The position numbers were made by a program, and so were the translations under genes. From positions 248,001 through 312,000 of the forward strand of contig CAVXCV010000009.1 of assembly GCA_963760405.1 (NCBI GenBank): a stretch of 64,000 nt of DNA, given 5' to 3'. The number at the start of each line of letters is the position of its first letter. The first letter of the stretch is position 1. Source of the DNA: RYN-230 sp963760405. GTDB lineage: Bacteria; Actinomycetota; Actinomycetes; Streptosporangiales; Streptosporangiaceae. Positions 62,053 to 64,000 of the stretch are shown here, in pieces. Below the pieces are notes generated by a model that searched no databases, had not been told where the DNA came from, and worked only from the letters and a program-made list of their open reading frames with translations.

Positions 62053-63422
62053 ATGCCTATCATAGACGAAGCTGCCCCGGCCAGCGTGCGGCGATTGCCC
62101 GCATTTGCTTGGGTCTTCGCAGGTGTGGCCGTGTTCGCTGCCTCGGTGCTGATGTACCGGCAGATCATCGCCACCTACCCAGGACAGTGGACGCACACCG
62201 ATGAATATGTGTACCGGGCAGCGGGCGCGCTGATCCGGCGGCATCCCCCGGATCTTTACCACGCCCTCCTGGGCGCGGCGTGGCAACAGCAGCTTCCGTT
62301 CACCTACCCGCCGTTCGTGGCCCTGGTATTCGCCGCGGCCAGCCCGCTGCCTTTCTGGGTGTGGCAGATCGCGCTGGTGGTCATCGACCTGATCCTGCTA
62401 CCTGTGATCAGCTATCTTGCCTTGGGCATCTCCGGGCGCCGCGGGCCTGGCGGTGCCGCCGTCGCCATGGTCCTGGCGGCGATGGCCGTCTGGCTGGAGC
62501 CCGTCTACATGACGATGTTCTTCGGGCAGGTCAACTTGATCCTGCTCGGACTGATCATCGCAGACCTGGCGCTGCCGGACTCCAGCAGGTGCAAAGGGGT
62601 CGGCATCGGCCTAGCGGCAGGGGTCAAGCTCACCCCGCTGATCTTCATCGTGTACCTGCTGGCGTCCCGGCGGATGCGCGCCGGCCTGGTCAGCCTGCTG
62701 ACCTTCGCGGTCACGATCGCGATCGGGTTCGTGGTGCTGCCGACGGCGTCGCGCGACTTTTGGGGAGGCAGGTTCGCCGTTCCCGGGGACAACCCCGGAC
62801 GGCTGCAGAACCAGTCGCTCTACGGCACCATGCTGCGCTCGCTGCCCGGTTCCCCGGCCACGCACACGGTCTGGCTGGCAGCGGCGATTGTCGTGGGGGT
62901 GGCTGGCATGGCGACTGCGGTGGTAGCCAGCCGGAGGAGCCTCGAACTCCTCGGGGTTGTCCTCTGCGGAGTCACCGGCGTCCTGGTATCGCCGATCTCG
63001 TGGAGCCATCACTGGGTGTGGGCGGTGGTGAGCCTGGCGCTGATGGCCGCGGGCGCCGAGCGCGGCGGAGCGGCCGCCGTGCGCCCGCGGGACTGGATCG
63101 CCCGCGCGCTGGGCGCAGCGGCGATCCTCACCGTGTTCGTCATGTGGCCGGCCCGGTAAGCCAGGTCGGCCGCCAGATCCGGCTCTGGCTCCCGGTAGGA
63201 TTCCTGCGGCTCGCCCCGGCTGATCCCGGCATTGGGTACCTCGGCAGCCTTCTCATCGTGCACAGTTTGTATGTGGTCACGGGCCTCGTGGCGATCATCG
63301 GTGCCGCTGGGGATTTGTGGTTCACCCGGGGCAGCGCACCGCAGGTGTCCGCGCCGCCGGAAACCGGTGATCAGCTGACGTTCAAGCCGCCGGGCGCGGT
63401 GACAACCGGGGAGCGCCCATGA
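62053..63422 (+). CDS. GT87-family (DUF2029) membrane mannosyltransferase-like protein, frame break near 63157
   Basis: Nine to ten membrane helices. 'QWTHTDEYVYRAAGALIRRH' with the Asp/Glu of the first outside loop, 'FTYPPFVALVFAAASPLPFW', 'KGVGIGLAAGVKLTPLIFIV' and 'NQSLYGTMLRSLPGS' are typical of GT87 enzymes such as PimE that use polyprenol-phosphate mannose. The frame stops at 63159, but with one G restored in CCCGGTAAG the protein continues 'VSQVGRQIRLWLPVGFLRLA' and 'LGSLLIVHSLYVVTGLVAII' to 63422, supplying the last helices. The start codon is uncertain because no clear ribosome-binding site precedes ATG 62053, and the upstream DNA is AT-rich. Confidence 0.8.
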
Positions 63423-63613
63423 CGGTGGGGGACCGAAACCTGGGAAGATGGGCGTCACCGGCACCGGCTGGCCCTCCTCGGCTGGGGGCCCGGTACCAGT
63501 TCCTGTCGGCGCCGCCGCGGTCCGGGACGCCGGTTATCCTCCGTGTTTCGGGTACGCACTGTTGTTCCGGGCAGCCCAGGCGCTGGGTGACCCGGAACGC
63601 TGGAAGGAGCCGG

Positions 63614-64000
63614 ATGCCAGACCACGACGCCGCGGCGCTGGCGGCCGCCCCGACCCGGGGAGTGCCCGTTCACCGTGGACCGGCCGATCATGCGGCAGCG
63701 CTGGGCCCAGCTGACGTTCCTGCACTGGGCGTTCGACCCGGCGGCGGTGCAGCGGCTGCTGCCGGAGGGGCTCGAGGCCGACCTGCTCGACGGGGCGGCC
63801 TGGGTCGGGCTGATCCCCTTTTACATGCACGTGGCCACGCCGGGCGGCCGCCGGGCGCCGTGGGTGTCTGACTTCTGCGAGACGAACGTGCGGACCTACG
63901 TCCGGGATCGCGACGGGCGCACCGGGATCTGGTTCTTCTCCCTGGACGCGGCACGGGCCGGGGCGGTGGCCGTGGCCCGCACGACCTACCGGCTGCCCTA
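63614..64000 (+). CDS. DUF2071 family protein, 5' part (runs off window; frame break near 63650)
   Basis: 'IMRQRWAQLTFLHWAFDPAA' followed by 'VQRLLPEGLEADLLDGAAWV' and 'GLIPFYMHVATPGGRRAPWV' is DUF2071 (YqjF-like). The strongest start is ATG 63614 ('MPDHDAAALAAAP') behind GGAAGGAG, but this meets the conserved frame only if one C is removed from GCCCCG near 63645-63650. Otherwise GTG 63675 or ATG 63690 could start a shorter protein with the full conserved region. Function unknown. Confidence 0.75.

Overview
The window is chromosomal DNA from a very GC-rich actinomycete. The evidence is pervasive G/C in third codon positions, GTG and TTG starts, F420-type enzymes (LLM oxidoreductase, PPOX, Ddn-like), a DUF574 methyltransferase, a CvnD-type conservon GTPase, DUF5302, DUF742 and DUF3037 proteins, and a Rho with an extended N-terminus. 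A Streptosporangiales-like lineage is plausible, but the genus cannot be read from the sequence. No rRNA, tRNA, CRISPR array, prophage or transposase was seen.

Layout. 0-8.3 kb: 5' end of gnd (minus), carboxylesterase, acyl-ACP thioesterase/HAD pair, secreted beta-propeller protein, copper amine oxidase with a frame break, and an unknown 217-aa protein. 8.3-12 kb: O-methyltransferase divergent from a radical SAM/SPASM protein, then a HipA-like kinase/DUF3037 pair. 12-17.5 kb: DHA2 exporter with a repeat-coded N-terminus, Tat-exported multicopper oxidase, membrane-anchored DUF4097-like protein. 17.5-24.3 kb: FAD/Fe-S oxidase, TetR divergent from an epoxide hydrolase with a doubled operator, MFS exporter. 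24.4-27.1 kb: GntR/extradiol dioxygenase/DUF1932 dehydrogenase operon for aromatic catabolism. 27.4-32.6 kb: membrane-tethered sigma factor fused to its own zinc anti-sigma segment, a Rho paralogue, an SPFH module. 32.6-36 kb: DUF779/aldehyde dehydrogenase with an AcoR-like GAF regulator. 36-39.5 kb: conservon remnant, DUF574 methyltransferase, and a TetR/DinB-like pair cut off at a shared junction. 39.5-46.2 kb: F420 enzymes, an acyl-CoA dehydrogenase/patatin/PlsC lipid operon, a PEP mutase/isocitrate lyase-family enzyme. 46.3-55.6 kb: hydrolases, class A beta-lactamase-like protein, a second TetR/SDR pair cut at a shared junction, MreB paralogue, DD-carboxypeptidase, LigD-type PE-Pol protein, 25-aa membrane microprotein. 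55.9-64 kb: surface-glycan locus (nucleotide-sugar dehydrogenase, GT2, epimerase, GT87 and membrane proteins), then a DUF2071 protein running off the window.

Two window-wide patterns stand out. First, at least a dozen genes contain a single-base frame break, mostly in G/C runs, while both halves keep full protein-family similarity and normal codon use. This looks more like uncorrected indels in the assembly than gene decay, but a subset lies in or next to in-frame tandem repeats and could be contingency loci. Second, minisatellite-like repeats of 14, 15, 18, 23 and 30 bp sit at gene starts, gene ends or intergenic regions. Separately, a 90-bp element with a conserved hairpin occurs twice (12.04 and 29.18 kb) and matches no family I recognise.
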